From Arenimonas sp. (GTDB lineage Bacteria > Pseudomonadota > Gammaproteobacteria > Xanthomonadales > Xanthomonadaceae), in the NCBI GenBank assembly GCA_026398695.1, contig JAPLSJ010000069.1, positions 1 through 58,209 of the forward strand: a stretch of 58,209 nt of DNA, written 5' to 3'. Of the stretch, positions 16,787 to 25,250 are shown in pieces. Each line of letters begins with the position of its first letter. Position 1 is the first letter of the stretch. A model generated the notes under the pieces. It did no database searches and had not been told where the DNA came from. It worked only from the letters and a program-made list of their open reading frames with translations. The position numbers were made by a program, and so were the translations under genes.

Positions 16787-17442
16787 TGCCTCGTACCCTC
16801 GCGGTCCGTCCGCTGCTGGCCGCCCTGGTGCTGGCCCTGGCCGCGTGTTCGCAGGCACCCGCGCCCGGCACCGGCGCCGACACCAATGACGTGACGCTGG
16901 CGCCGCCGGCGCCCGACGCGGCCCCGGCCGACGCGCCGGCCGACGGCGTGGCCGTCCTGCCCACCGGCGCCCCGCTGGGCGAATACGACGCGGACGTGGT
17001 GCGCTACGGCGGCTTCGGCCCGGCCGATTTCGGCCAGGACGAAGAGGCCGTGCGCATCGCCTGGGGCCAGCCGCTGGCGCCCGCCGGCCTGGCCGGCAGC
17101 AAGCAGTGCTACTACATCGAAATGGACCCGCGGCCACCGGTGGGCGGCATCGCCTTCATGTTCGAGGGCGGCGGCTTCGTCCGCTACGACGTGTTCGGCA
17201 CCGCGCCGGTGGCGCCGGGCGGCTTCACCGTCGGCGCGCTGGCGTCGGACGTGCTGGCCGCGTTCGGCAGCCGCGTCGAGCAGCAGCCGCACAAGTACCT
17301 CGAGGGCGGCCGCTACCTGATCGTGACGCCGGAATACGGCGAGCCGGGCCGGCTGGTCTTCGAGGTCAACGCCGCAGGCGTCGTCACCCAATGGCGCATG
17401 GGCCTGCCGCCGCAGGTGCATTACGTCGAGGGCTGCGCCTGA
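16786..17442 (+). CDS. Putative lipoprotein in the homogentisate operon
   Basis: A 218-residue protein starting [25 protein letters not shown] minus edges: a signal peptide ending in the lipobox LAAC, followed by a Pro/Ala/Asp-rich linker (residues about 24-62). The mature globular domain contains FGQDEEAVRIAWGQ, a CYYIEMDPRPPVGGIAFMFEG segment and a second Cys at the C-terminal end (VEGCA), suggesting a disulphide. It overlaps the hmgA stop by one base, so it is translationally coupled to the catabolic genes, but no enzymatic motif is visible. Likely outer-membrane or periplasmic location; function unknown. Confidence 0.8.
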   Translation: MPRTLAVRPLLAALVLALAACSQAPAPGTGADTNDVTLAPPAPDAAPADAPADGVAVLPTGAPLGEYDADVVRYGGFGPADFGQDEEAVRIAWGQPLAPAGLAGSKQCYYIEMDPRPPVGGIAFMFEGGGFVRYDVFGTAPVAPGGFTVGALASDVLAAFGSRVEQQPHKYLEGGRYLIVTPEYGEPGRLVFEVNAAGVVTQWRMGLPPQVHYVEGCA

Positions 17443-17509
17443 GGCGCGGCACGCACCCACTGACAGCCCGGCCGGCCAACGCCGCACGGGCGCAACACCA
17501 AGGAAAGCC

Positions 17510-18505
17510 ATGAAGCTCGGTTCACTCAAGGAAGGCGGCCGCGACGGCACGCTGATCGTGGTCTCGAAGGACCTCACCCGCGCCGTGCGCGTGCCCGGCA
17601 TCGCGCCGACGCTGCAGCGCGCGCTCGAGGACTGGTCCAACACGGCGCCGCGCCTGAACGGCGTGTACGAGGCGCTGGAGCTGAGCCAGGCCGACACCAT
17701 CAACGGCGAGCCGGTGTTCGCGGTGGACTTCACCGCCTTCGCCTCGCCGCTTCCGCGCGCCTATGAATTCGTCGACGGCAGCGCCTACCTGCCGCACGTG
17801 GCGCGGGTGCGCAAGGCGCGCGGCGCCGAGGTGCCCGAGAGCTTCTATTCCGACCCGCTGATGTACCAGGGCGTGAGCGCCGGCTTCTACGGCCCGCGCG
17901 ATCCGGTGCTGGTGGCCGACGAGGCCTACGGCATCGACCTGGAAGCCGAGGTGGTGGTGGTGACCGACGACGTGCCGCAGGGCGCCACGCCCGCGCAGGC
18001 CGCGGGCCACATCCAGCTGGTGGGCCTGATCAACGACGTGTCGCTGCGCAACCTGATCCCGGGCGAACTGGCCAAGGGCTTCGGCTTCCTGCAGTCCAAG
18101 CCGCGTTCGGCGCTCAGCCCGGTGCTGGTCACTCCCGACGAACTGGGCGAGGCCTGGCAGGACAGCAAGGTGCACCTGCCGCTGCTGACCCACATCAACG
18201 GCAAGTGGTTCGGTGCGCCCGAGGCCGGCGTGGACATGCAGTTCAACTTCGCCCAGCTGGTGGCGCACGCGGCCAAGACCCGCCCGCTGTCGGCCGGCAC
18301 GATCGTCGGCTCGGGCACCGTGGCCAACGAGGACACGTCCCTGGGCGCCTCGTGCTTCGCCGAACTGCGCACGGTGGAAACCCTGCGCGACGGCAAGCCC
18401 AGCACGCCCTTCATGGCCTTCGGCGACACCGTGCGGATCGAGATGCAGGACCGCGCGGGCGCCACCGTCTTCGGCGCCATCGAGCAGCGCATCGCCCGGG
18501 CCTGA
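17510..18505 (+). CDS. fahA: Fumarylacetoacetate hydrolase
   Basis: Splits 4-fumarylacetoacetate into fumarate and acetoacetate, the last step of tyrosine breakdown. The 331-residue protein starts MKLGSLKEGGRDGTLIVVS after AAGGAAAG. The FAH core is visible: DLEAEVVVVTDDVP and VGLINDVSLRNLIPGELAKGFGFLQSKPRS (metal-binding acidic residues and catalytic region), then QFNFAQLVAHAAKTRPLSAGTIVGSGTV and CFAELRTVETL. It is of the short bacterial FAH type rather than the 420-residue mammalian type. Its position after hmgA and before maiA completes the pathway. Confidence 0.92.
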   Translation: MKLGSLKEGGRDGTLIVVSKDLTRAVRVPGIAPTLQRALEDWSNTAPRLNGVYEALELSQADTINGEPVFAVDFTAFASPLPRAYEFVDGSAYLPHVARVRKARGAEVPESFYSDPLMYQGVSAGFYGPRDPVLVADEAYGIDLEAEVVVVTDDVPQGATPAQAAGHIQLVGLINDVSLRNLIPGELAKGFGFLQSKPRSALSPVLVTPDELGEAWQDSKVHLPLLTHINGKWFGAPEAGVDMQFNFAQLVAHAAKTRPLSAGTIVGSGTVANEDTSLGASCFAELRTVETLRDGKPSTPFMAFGDTVRIEMQDRAGATVFGAIEQRIARA

Positions 18506-18510
18506 ACCTC

Positions 18511-18590
18511 TGGCCCGTTGCGGGCGGGACTTCAGTCCCGATGCCCTTGGCCGCAAAGCGTCGGGACTGAAGTCCGTCCCACGGGTCGCC
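18511..18590. repeat. Palindromic repeat, GGGACTTCAGTCCCGA family, copy 3 (intergenic)
   Basis: Core arms 18522-18541 and 18561-18580 are near-perfect reverse complements (GGGACTTCAGTCCCGA core). It lies in the 184-nt gap between fahA and maiA. It is the same family as the two copies inside the E2 gene. Confidence 0.82.
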
Positions 18591-18689
18591 GGCGGGGGCT
18601 CCCACAGCGGCGGGGCGCGGCGTATGCTGGATGCAATAGACCCGGCGGCCAAGCCGGGCCGCGGTGTGGCGAGGGAAGGGAGCAGGGGC

Positions 18690-19358
18690 ATGGGCGCGCC
18701 ATCGATCCGGCTTTATTCGTACTGGCGCTCCAGCGCCGCGTATCGCGTGCGCATTGCGCTCAACCTCAAGGGCATGGCCTACGAGACCATGCCCGTGCAC
18801 CTGCTGCGCGACGGCGGCGAACAGCACGCGCCGCCCTTCAGCGACCTCAATCCCCAGGAGCTGGTGCCGGTGCTGATGCACGGCAACCGCATCCTGCGCC
18901 AGTCCATGGCGATCATCGAGTACCTCGATGAAACCTGGCCCAGCCCGCCGCTGATGCCCGCCACCGCGCGCGACCGCCAGCGCGTGCGCATGCTGTCCCA
19001 GATGATCGCCTGCGACGTGCACCCGCTGAACAACCTGCGGGTGCAGCAGTTCTTCGAGAAGACCTGGAACGTGCCGCAGGCCGAGCGCGACCTGTGGACG
19101 CGGCACTGGATCAAGTCCGGCCTGGATGCGCTGGAAGACACCCTGTGCGACAACCCGTCCACCGGCGCCTATTGCGACGGCGAACAGCCGACGATGGCCG
19201 ACTGCTGCCTGGTGCCGCAGGTCTACAACGCCGAACGCTTCGGCGTGGACATGGCGCCGTACCACACCATCCGCCGGGTCGTGCAGACCTGCCTGGCCAC
19301 GGACGCCTTCGACGCCGCCCGGCCGGAAAACCAGCCGGACGCGCCCTCCGGGAACTGA
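18690..19358 (+). CDS. maiA: Maleylacetoacetate isomerase (zeta-class glutathione transferase)
   Basis: Isomerises 4-maleylacetoacetate to fumarylacetoacetate with glutathione as cofactor. 222 residues. The N-terminal thioredoxin fold carries LYSYWRSSAAYRVRIALNLKG, the bacterial form of the zeta-class SSCxxR active-site motif, then NPQELVPVL (glutathione-binding cis-Pro) and QSMAIIEYLDETWP. The C-terminal helical domain has ADCCLVPQVYNAERFGVD. The ATG at 18690 is chosen for its GAGGGAAGGGAGC ribosome-binding region; the open frame extends upstream without a better start. It is separated from fahA by a repeat, so may have its own transcript. Confidence 0.93.
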   Translation: MGAPSIRLYSYWRSSAAYRVRIALNLKGMAYETMPVHLLRDGGEQHAPPFSDLNPQELVPVLMHGNRILRQSMAIIEYLDETWPSPPLMPATARDRQRVRMLSQMIACDVHPLNNLRVQQFFEKTWNVPQAERDLWTRHWIKSGLDALEDTLCDNPSTGAYCDGEQPTMADCCLVPQVYNAERFGVDMAPYHTIRRVVQTCLATDAFDAARPENQPDAPSGN

Positions 19359-19362
19359 GCCC

Positions 19363-20502
19363 TCAGTAGCCCTGGCTGGTGGTTTCGCTGCCGGGGCCGC
19401 CGCCGCCGTACATTTCGGCATACGGGTCGTGTTCGCCCGTGGCACCTTCCGAGAGGCGGATCTTCAGGGCCAGGCCGTCGCGCGAATCGGCCTTGCGCAG
19501 CGCTTCCTCGAGCTCGACCTTGCCTTCCTTGTAGAGCCGGAACAGCGACTGGTCAAAGGTCTGCATGCCTTCCTGCAGCGACTTGTCCATCGCGTCCTTG
19601 ACCTCGTGCACCTCGCCGCGGCGGATGAGGTCGCGGATCATCGGGGTGTTGATCAGGATCTCGGCCGCGGGCAGCCGCTTGCCGTCCTTGCCCACCACCA
19701 GGCGCTGGCTGATGACCGCCTTGAGGTTGAGCGAGAGGTTCATCAGGACGTTCTTGTGCGCCGTTTCCGGGAAGAAGTTCAGGATGCGGTCGAGCGTCTG
19801 GTCGGCGTTGTTGGAGTGCAGCGTGGCCAGGCACAGGTGGCCGGTCTCGGCGAAGGCGATGGCCGACTCCATGGTGACCGCGTCGAGGATTTCGCCGATC
19901 AGGATGACGTCCGGCGCCTCGCGCATGGCGTTCTTGAGCGCGTTGTGGAAGGCGTGGGTGTCCAGGCCGACCTCGCGCTGGTTCACGATCGACTTCTTGT
20001 GCTTGTGCAGGAATTCGATCGGGTCCTCGATGGTGAGGATGTGGCCGGTGTTGTGGGTGTTGCGGTGGTCGATCATGGCCGCGAGCGTGGTGGACTTGCC
20101 CGAGCCGGTGGAACCCACCACCAGCACCAGGCCGCGCTGCTCCATCACGATGTCCTTGAGCACCGGCGGCAGCTTGAGCTGGTCGAGGCTGGGGATCTCG
20201 GACTTGATGGCGCGGATGACCATGCCCACTTCGCCGCGCTGCTTGAACACGTTGACGCGGAAGCGCCCGGTGTCCTTCACGGCGATGGCCATGTTGTATT
20301 CCAGGTCACGCTCGAACGCGGGCACCTGGCCCTCGTCCATCAGCGAATAGGCGATCTTCTTGACCATGCCGGCGGGCAGGCCGGTATTGCCGAGCGGGTA
20401 GAGCTTGCCTTCGACCTTGATGTAGACGGGAGCGCCGGTGGTCAGGAACATGTCCGACGCGTTCTTCTCCGTCATCAGCTTCAGGAAATAGCCGATGTCC
20501 AT
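19363..20502 (-). CDS. pilU: Type IV pilus retraction ATPase accessory motor PilU
   Basis: Cytoplasmic hexameric ATPase that works with PilT in pilus retraction and twitching motility. The 379-residue protein starts MDIGYFLKLMTEKNASDMFL, with the PAS-like N-terminal domain containing VYIKVEGKLYPLG. The ATPase core has Walker A GSTGSGKSTTLAAMI, the Asp/Glu box ILTIEDPIEFLH, VNQREVGLDTHAFHNAL, a Walker B region APDVILIGEILD, and GHLCLATLHSNNADQTLDRI. The LIGEILDAVTMESAIAFAETGHLC form is characteristic of PilU rather than PilT. The stop is 4 nt from the end of maiA on the other strand. pilT is usually next to pilU; in this window no pilT is present on either side. Confidence 0.92.
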   Translation of the reverse strand: MDIGYFLKLMTEKNASDMFLTTGAPVYIKVEGKLYPLGNTGLPAGMVKKIAYSLMDEGQVPAFERDLEYNMAIAVKDTGRFRVNVFKQRGEVGMVIRAIKSEIPSLDQLKLPPVLKDIVMEQRGLVLVVGSTGSGKSTTLAAMIDHRNTHNTGHILTIEDPIEFLHKHKKSIVNQREVGLDTHAFHNALKNAMREAPDVILIGEILDAVTMESAIAFAETGHLCLATLHSNNADQTLDRILNFFPETAHKNVLMNLSLNLKAVISQRLVVGKDGKRLPAAEILINTPMIRDLIRRGEVHEVKDAMDKSLQEGMQTFDQSLFRLYKEGKVELEEALRKADSRDGLALKIRLSEGATGEHDPYAEMYGGGGPGSETTSQGY

Positions 20503-20597
20503 GTGAGTATCCTTGGGTTCCCGTTTGCCGTCCCTTTGGATGGGCCGGCACGGTCTACAATGACCCGCAACCAACCGCCCACCTGCGAGTTCGCTAT

Positions 20598-20975
20598 ATG
20601 ACACTATCCTCGCTAAAAATCCATCTCGCCCTGGCGCTTCTGCTCACTGCCTCACAGGCCGGGGCGGCCACCGCCACGCCCGCCGCCGAGATTGCCGCCG
20701 CCGAACAGGCCGTCGCCGCCGCCGAGCGCGCGCAGCCGCGCGGGGACGCCGGCGCCACGCTGTCCCAGGCCCGCACCCAGCTCGACGCCGCCCGCGCACT
20801 GCTGGCCAAGCGCAAGCAGCGCGACGCCACCTACCAGGCCCAGTCGGCCGCCGCCACCGCCGACCTGGCGCGCAGCCAGGCGCGCCTGGACGCCGCCCGC
20901 GCCGAGGTCGAAAGCAAGGCCGCCCGCAACGCCGACCTGCGCCGCCGCCTGCTGGTGAACGGGAGGAACGGCTGA
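20598..20975 (+). CDS. Secreted DUF4398-like helical protein
   Basis: A 125-residue protein with a signal peptide (MTLSSLKIHLALALLLTASQAGA) and a mature chain made almost entirely of Ala/Arg/Gln-rich helix (ATPAAEIAAAEQAVAAAERA, ARTQLDAARALLAKRKQ, ARLDAARAEVESKAARNADL), the pattern of DUF4398 periplasmic or envelope proteins. Its stop overlaps the start of the OmpA-like gene (TGATG). The two probably act together at the cell envelope. Biochemical role unknown. Confidence 0.8.
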   Translation: MTLSSLKIHLALALLLTASQAGAATATPAAEIAAAEQAVAAAERAQPRGDAGATLSQARTQLDAARALLAKRKQRDATYQAQSAAATADLARSQARLDAARAEVESKAARNADLRRRLLVNGRNG

Positions 20976-21928
20976 TGCGCCCGATTGCCATCGTCCTGCT
21001 GGCCGGGCTGCTGGGGCTGGCGCCTGCCGCGCCTGCACTGGCGCAGTCGGCCTACGAACTCCACGAACAGGCGGTCGCCGGCCTGTCCGCCGAACTGCGC
21101 GCGCTGGACGCCGACCCGTCGCTCGCCGACCTGGCCGGGCTGGAGCGGCTGCAGGCGCGCCAGGCCATCGACCAGGCCCTGGTGGCCAAGCGCCGCGACC
21201 GCCAGCACAGCCTGGGCATCGCCCGCCTGCGCCTGCAGTCGGCCCGTACCGCCGCCGAGGCCGAGCTGCTCGACGAGCAGTCGCGCCAGCTCGACAGCGA
21301 GCGGGACCAGATCATGGTCGAAGCCAGCCAGCGCGAGGCCGAGCAGGCCCGCATCGAGTCCGAGCGCCTGCGCCTGCGCAGCCTGGCCCGCGAGGAAGCC
21401 GTGGAGCGCGCCGAGGCCGCCCAGGTGGTTGCGCTGGAAGCCGCCGGCGCCGAGACCGCCCAGGCCCGCAAGCTGGCCCAGGCCCGCGCGCGGGAAGCCG
21501 AACTGGCACGCAAGGAAGCCGAGCTCGCGGCGGCCGTCGCCGCCGACGAAATCCCCGACGCGTCGCCGCCGCCGGTGCGCAGCGTGGGCGGCAAGCAGGT
21601 CTACACGCTGGCCGGCAACGCCTTCGGCAGCGGCAGCGCCAACCTCACCGCACAGGCGCAGGCCAGCCTGCGCGCGCTCGCGGTGACGCTGCGCGGTGGC
21701 AGCGCCGGCGTGGCCATCGAAGGCCACACCGACAGCCAGGGCGCCGATGCGGCCAACCTCGCGCTGTCGCGCCAGCGCGCCGAGGCCGTGCGCCGCGTGC
21801 TGGAAGACGCCGGCCTGCCCGGGGCCCGGCTCAAGGCGGTGGGCAAGGGTGAAACGGCGCCCGTCGCCGACAACGCCAGCGCCGACGGCCGCGCACGCAA
21901 CAGGCGCGTCGAGATCATCGTCAATTAA
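20975..21928 (+). CDS. OmpA-family peptidoglycan-binding protein with coiled-coil region
   Basis: A 317-residue exported protein: signal peptide to about residue 22, an Ala/Arg/Glu-rich coiled coil from about 30 to 190 (QSARTAAEAELLDEQSRQLD, ESERLRLRSLAREEAVERA), then an OmpA C-terminal domain. The latter carries FGSGSANLTAQAQASLRALA, VAIEGHTDSQGADAANLALSRQRAEAV and GKGETAPVADNASADGRARNRR, the classic peptidoglycan-binding signature with the Asp and Arg ligands. It is translationally coupled to the upstream DUF4398-like gene. It likely anchors an envelope structure to the cell wall. A terminator follows at 22014-22038. Confidence 0.88.
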   Translation: MRPIAIVLLAGLLGLAPAAPALAQSAYELHEQAVAGLSAELRALDADPSLADLAGLERLQARQAIDQALVAKRRDRQHSLGIARLRLQSARTAAEAELLDEQSRQLDSERDQIMVEASQREAEQARIESERLRLRSLAREEAVERAEAAQVVALEAAGAETAQARKLAQARAREAELARKEAELAAAVAADEIPDASPPPVRSVGGKQVYTLAGNAFGSGSANLTAQAQASLRALAVTLRGGSAGVAIEGHTDSQGADAANLALSRQRAEAVRRVLEDAGLPGARLKAVGKGETAPVADNASADGRARNRRVEIIVN

Positions 21929-22305
21929 CAGTTAAATCAATCAGATAGGCCATTCATCGAATTCTTCACATTCACTAAGTGATTGAATCCAAAGGCCTGC
22001 CCATCGGGCCGAGAAGCCCCCGTTCAGCGGGGGCTTTTCGTTTCCGGTCAATGGCTTATCGAAAGGCTTGCGACCCCAAAAACGGGGGAGTAGGTTCAAA
22101 GTCCCGGAGGCCCGACGCCGCCGGGACTACCGAGCCAGGCCGATGAAAGCAGACCTCGCCGCCGCCGACCGCACCACCGCCGACCTTGGGCCGGGTGTGA
22201 TCCGTGGGGGCGCCGCCCGCGAAAGCGACCTGACCTTTGTCTCAATCCGCAACGCCTCGTCCTTCGCCGGCCGGGGCGTTCGCGTTTCTGGAGGAGGTCA
22301 ATCCG
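21929..22305. other. 377-nt region without a gene
   Basis: The first part holds the terminator at 22014-22038. The rest has a 7-bp inverted repeat GTCCCGG/CCGGGAC (22101-22107, 22121-22127) and the promoter-proximal leader of the YdcH-like gene. An 81-residue open frame (22068-22313) has no ribosome-binding site or protein-like composition and overlaps the real start, so it is not called. Confidence 0.6.
22014..22038 (+). terminator. Rho-independent terminator after the OmpA-like gene
   Basis: Stem AAGCCCCCG (22014-22022) pairs with CGGGGGCTT (22028-22036) around a TTCAG loop and runs into TTTT (22035-22038). It ends the DUF4398/OmpA operon. Confidence 0.85.
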
Positions 22306-22524
22306 ATGTTTGAAGGGCAACCGCAAAGCGAACTCGACGCGTTGATGAAGAGCGACCCGGAATTCCGCCAGCTCTACCACCGCCACCGCGAACTGGACAA
22401 ACAGGTGCTGGACGCCGAACTGGGCGTGCTACCCCTGGACGACACCGCGCTGGGGAAGATGAAAAAGGAAAAGCTCAACGCGAAGGATCGCCTGACCCGG
22501 ATGTTCGACCGCCGCAAACACTGA
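22306..22524 (+). CDS. YdcH-like DUF465 small protein
   Basis: A 72-residue cytoplasmic protein of the DUF465/YdcH family. The true start is the ATG at 22306, directly after the strong ribosome-binding site GGAGGAGGT; a 23-residue upstream extension in the same frame is rejected. The family pattern is visible: FRQLYHRHRELDKQVLDAE and KMKKEKLNAKDRLTRMF, a helical hairpin ending in the conserved Lys-rich stretch. Function unknown; family members are small helical hairpin proteins. Confidence 0.85.
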   Translation: MFEGQPQSELDALMKSDPEFRQLYHRHRELDKQVLDAELGVLPLDDTALGKMKKEKLNAKDRLTRMFDRRKH

Positions 22525-22617
22525 GTTCACGCTGCGGCGGTGGCGGCCCTCCTCGTCGGGTCGCCACCGCCGCACACCTCGCCGGCCCGCAACGGGCGCG
22601 GCAGGGCGGCCAGGCAG

Positions 22618-22641
22618 GCCGCCGGACAGGCCGCCGGACAG
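22618..22641. repeat. Two tandem 12-bp units upstream of cbs
   Basis: GCCGCCGGACAG occurs at 22618-22629 and again at 22630-22641. A TAGAAT sequence (22648-22653) resembling a -10 box lies just after, 36 nt before the cbs ATG, so the repeat sits in the promoter region. No good -35 box is visible. Confidence 0.6.
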
Positions 22642-22688
22642 GGCTGCTAGAATCAAGGCCCCGTGAAAACGCATTCCCCCGGCCTTCC

Positions 22689-24059
22689 ATGACGGTCCAC
22701 CAAAACGTCCTTGAACTCATCGGCGAGACGCCCATCGTCCGCGCCCAGCACCTTGATACCGGCCTGTGCGAGCTGTACCTCAAGCTCGAGTGCATGAACC
22801 CCGGTGGTTCGATCAAGGACCGCATCGGCCTGAAGATGATCGAAGCGGCCGAAGCCCGCGGCGACATCCAGCCCGGCGCCACCCTGGTGGAAGGCACCGC
22901 CGGCAACACCGGCATCGGCCTGGCCCTGGTCGCCCAGCAGAAGGGTTACAAGCTGCTGCTGGTGGTCCCGGACAAGATGAGCCGGGAAAAGATCTTCAAC
23001 CTGCGCGCCATGGGCGCCGAAGTGCTGCTCACGCGCTCGGACGTCGCCAAGGGCCATCCCGAGTACTACCAGGACATGGCCGCGCGCATCGCCGCGGAAA
23101 CGCCGGGTGCGTACTTCGTCAACCAGTTCGGCAACCCCGACAACCCGGCCGCGCACGAGCACGGCACCGGCCCGGAAATCTGGCGCCAGATGGACGGTGA
23201 CATGGACGCCATCGTCTTCGGCTGCGGCAGCTCGGGCACCATGACCGGCCTGTCGCGCTTCTTCGCCAAGGCCGCGCCCCACGTGGAGCTGGTGCTGGCC
23301 GACCCGGTGGGTTCCATCCTCACCCAGTACATCAACGAAGGCGTGCTGAGCACCAAGTCCGGCAGCTGGCTGGTGGAAGGCATCGGCGAGGATTTCCTGC
23401 CCGACATCTCCGACTTCAGCCGCGTCAGGAAGGCCTACGCCGTCTCCGACAAGGACAGCTTCCTGGCCGGCCGCGAACTGCTGATCAAGGAAGGCGTGCT
23501 GGGCGGTTCGTCGTCGGGCACGCTGCTGACCGCGGCGCTGCGCTACTGCCGCGAACAGACCACGCCCAAGAAGGTGGTGGTGTTCGTCTGCGACACCGGC
23601 AACAAGTACCTGTCGAAGATGTACAACGACTACTGGATGCTCGACAACGGCTTCCTCGAGCGGCCGGTGCACGGCGACCTGCGCGACCTGATCCTGCGGC
23701 CCTACGCCCAGCGCGACACGGTGGTGGTGGCGCCCACCGACAGCCTGCAGGTGGCCTACCAGCGCATGAAGATGTACGACGTCTCGCAGCTCCCGGTGAT
23801 GGTGGGCGACGACATCGTCGGCATCGTGGATGAAAGCGACGTGCTGATGCACGTGTTCGGCCAGGACAAGCGCTTCCAGGAGCCGGTGTCCACGGCGATG
23901 GTGAGCAAGCTCGACAAGCTGGAGGTCACCTCGCCGATGGCCGCGCTGCTGCCGGTGTTCGACCGCGGCCACGTGGCGATCGTGATGGACGGCCCGAAGT
24001 TCCTCGGCCTGATCACCCGCATCGACCTGCTCAACTACCTGCGCCGGCGCGCGCAGTAA
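22689..24059 (+). CDS. cbs: Cystathionine beta-synthase
   Basis: PLP enzyme joining serine and homocysteine to cystathionine. 456 residues. The catalytic domain (about 1-330) has the PLP-lysine motif CMNPGGSIKDRIGLKM, the substrate loop VEGTAGNTGIGLAL and the phosphate-binding GCGSSGTMTGLSRF and GGSSSGTLLTAA. A C-terminal pair of CBS domains (about 335-456) follows, with TDSLQVAYQRMKMYDVSQLPVMVGDDIVGIVDESD minus edges and a second repeat ending LGLITRIDLLNYL. The CBS pair separates it from cysteine synthases. With the next gene it forms a reverse transsulfuration route from methionine to cysteine. Confidence 0.92.
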   Translation: MTVHQNVLELIGETPIVRAQHLDTGLCELYLKLECMNPGGSIKDRIGLKMIEAAEARGDIQPGATLVEGTAGNTGIGLALVAQQKGYKLLLVVPDKMSREKIFNLRAMGAEVLLTRSDVAKGHPEYYQDMAARIAAETPGAYFVNQFGNPDNPAAHEHGTGPEIWRQMDGDMDAIVFGCGSSGTMTGLSRFFAKAAPHVELVLADPVGSILTQYINEGVLSTKSGSWLVEGIGEDFLPDISDFSRVRKAYAVSDKDSFLAGRELLIKEGVLGGSSSGTLLTAALRYCREQTTPKKVVVFVCDTGNKYLSKMYNDYWMLDNGFLERPVHGDLRDLILRPYAQRDTVVVAPTDSLQVAYQRMKMYDVSQLPVMVGDDIVGIVDESDVLMHVFGQDKRFQEPVSTAMVSKLDKLEVTSPMAALLPVFDRGHVAIVMDGPKFLGLITRIDLLNYLRRRAQ

Positions 24060-24080
24060 CCGCACTCCAAGGAAGAACCC

Positions 24081-25244
24081 ATGAGCGACGGCAAGCACCT
24101 CGGCCTCGGCACCCGCGCCATCCACGCCGGCCAGTCCCCCGACCCGAGCACGGGCGCGGTGATGACGCCGATCTACGCCACCTCGACCTATGTGCAGTCC
24201 AGCCCCGGCGTGCACCAGGGCTTCGAGTACTCGCGCAGCCACAACCCCACGCGCTTCGCCTACGAGCGCTGCGTGGCGGCGCTGGAAGGCGGCACCCAGG
24301 GCTACGCGTTCGCGTCCGGCCTGGCGGCCACGTCCACCGTGCTCGAGATGCTCGACAGCGGCAGCCACGTGGTGTGCATGGACGACGTCTACGGCGGCAC
24401 CTACCGCCTGTTCGAGCGCGTGCGCCGCCGCAGCGCCGGGCTCGATTTCAGCTTCGTGGACCTCAACGACATGGCGGCGCTGGAAGCCGCGGTCACGCCG
24501 AAAACCAAGCTGATCTGGTGCGAAACCCCCACCAACCCGATGCTCAAGATCGTCGACATCGCGCGCCTGGCCGAGTTCGCCCGCAAGCGCGGCATCTGGC
24601 TGGCGGTGGACAACACCTTCAGCTCGCCCATCCTGCAGCGGCCGCTGGAGCTGGGCGCGCACCTGGTGATGCATTCGGCCACCAAGTACCTCAACGGCCA
24701 CTCCGACATGGTCGGCGGCATGGTGGTGGTGGGCGACGACGCGGCCCTGGCCGAGCAGATGACCTTCCTGCAGAACGCCGTGGGCGGCATCCAGGGCCCG
24801 TTCGACAGCTTCCTGGCGCTGCGTGGCCTCAAGACCCTGCACCTGCGCATGAAGGCGCACTGCGACAACGCCGGTGAACTGGCCGCGTGGCTGGAAAAAC
24901 ACCCGGCCGTCGACAAGGTCATCTACCCGGGCCTGGCCTCGCACCCGCAGCACGCCCTGGCCCAGCGCCAGATGCACGGCTTCGGCGGCATGATCTCGAT
25001 CTACGTGAAGGGCGGCGGCGACGCGGCGCGCCGGTTCATGGAGCGCTGCCACCTGTTCGCGCTGGCCGAGTCGCTGGGCGGCGTGGAAAGCTTGGTGAAC
25101 CACCCGGCCATCATGACCCACGCCTCGGTGCCGCCCGAGCGCCGCGCGGCGCTGGGCATCACCGACAACCTGGTGCGCCTGAGCGTGGGCGTCGAGGACT
25201 TGCAGGACCTGCGTTCGGAGCTCGACGCCGCCCTGGGTCGCTGA
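24081..25244 (+). CDS. metB: Cystathionine gamma-lyase/synthase-type PLP enzyme (metB-like)
   Basis: Cys/Met metabolism PLP enzyme, 387 residues. Key blocks: YSRSHNPTRFAYERCVAALEGG, AFASGLAATSTVLEML, WCETPTNPMLKIVDI, the PLP-lysine motif MHSATKYLNGHSDMVGG, and ESLGGVESLVNHPAIMTHASV. Lying 21 nt after cbs suggests cystathionine gamma-lyase activity, though Xanthomonas annotations call the orthologue metB. It forms the left border of the LPS locus, matching the metB-to-etfA location described in Xanthomonas. Lyase and synthase activity cannot be separated from sequence by eye. Confidence 0.9.
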   Translation: MSDGKHLGLGTRAIHAGQSPDPSTGAVMTPIYATSTYVQSSPGVHQGFEYSRSHNPTRFAYERCVAALEGGTQGYAFASGLAATSTVLEMLDSGSHVVCMDDVYGGTYRLFERVRRRSAGLDFSFVDLNDMAALEAAVTPKTKLIWCETPTNPMLKIVDIARLAEFARKRGIWLAVDNTFSSPILQRPLELGAHLVMHSATKYLNGHSDMVGGMVVVGDDAALAEQMTFLQNAVGGIQGPFDSFLALRGLKTLHLRMKAHCDNAGELAAWLEKHPAVDKVIYPGLASHPQHALAQRQMHGFGGMISIYVKGGGDAARRFMERCHLFALAESLGGVESLVNHPAIMTHASVPPERRAALGITDNLVRLSVGVEDLQDLRSELDAALGR

Positions 25245-25250
25245 CCGGCC

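Noticed and set aside
20536-20561. Promoter TTGGAT...TACAAT upstream of the DUF4398-like gene
   Set aside because: The spacer is only 14 nt, too short for a normal sigma70 promoter; the -10-like box alone is weak evidence.
22068-22313. 81-residue open frame upstream of the YdcH-like gene
   Set aside because: No ribosome-binding site, unlike the GGAGGAGGT of the next gene; it overlaps that gene's start and has no protein-like pattern.
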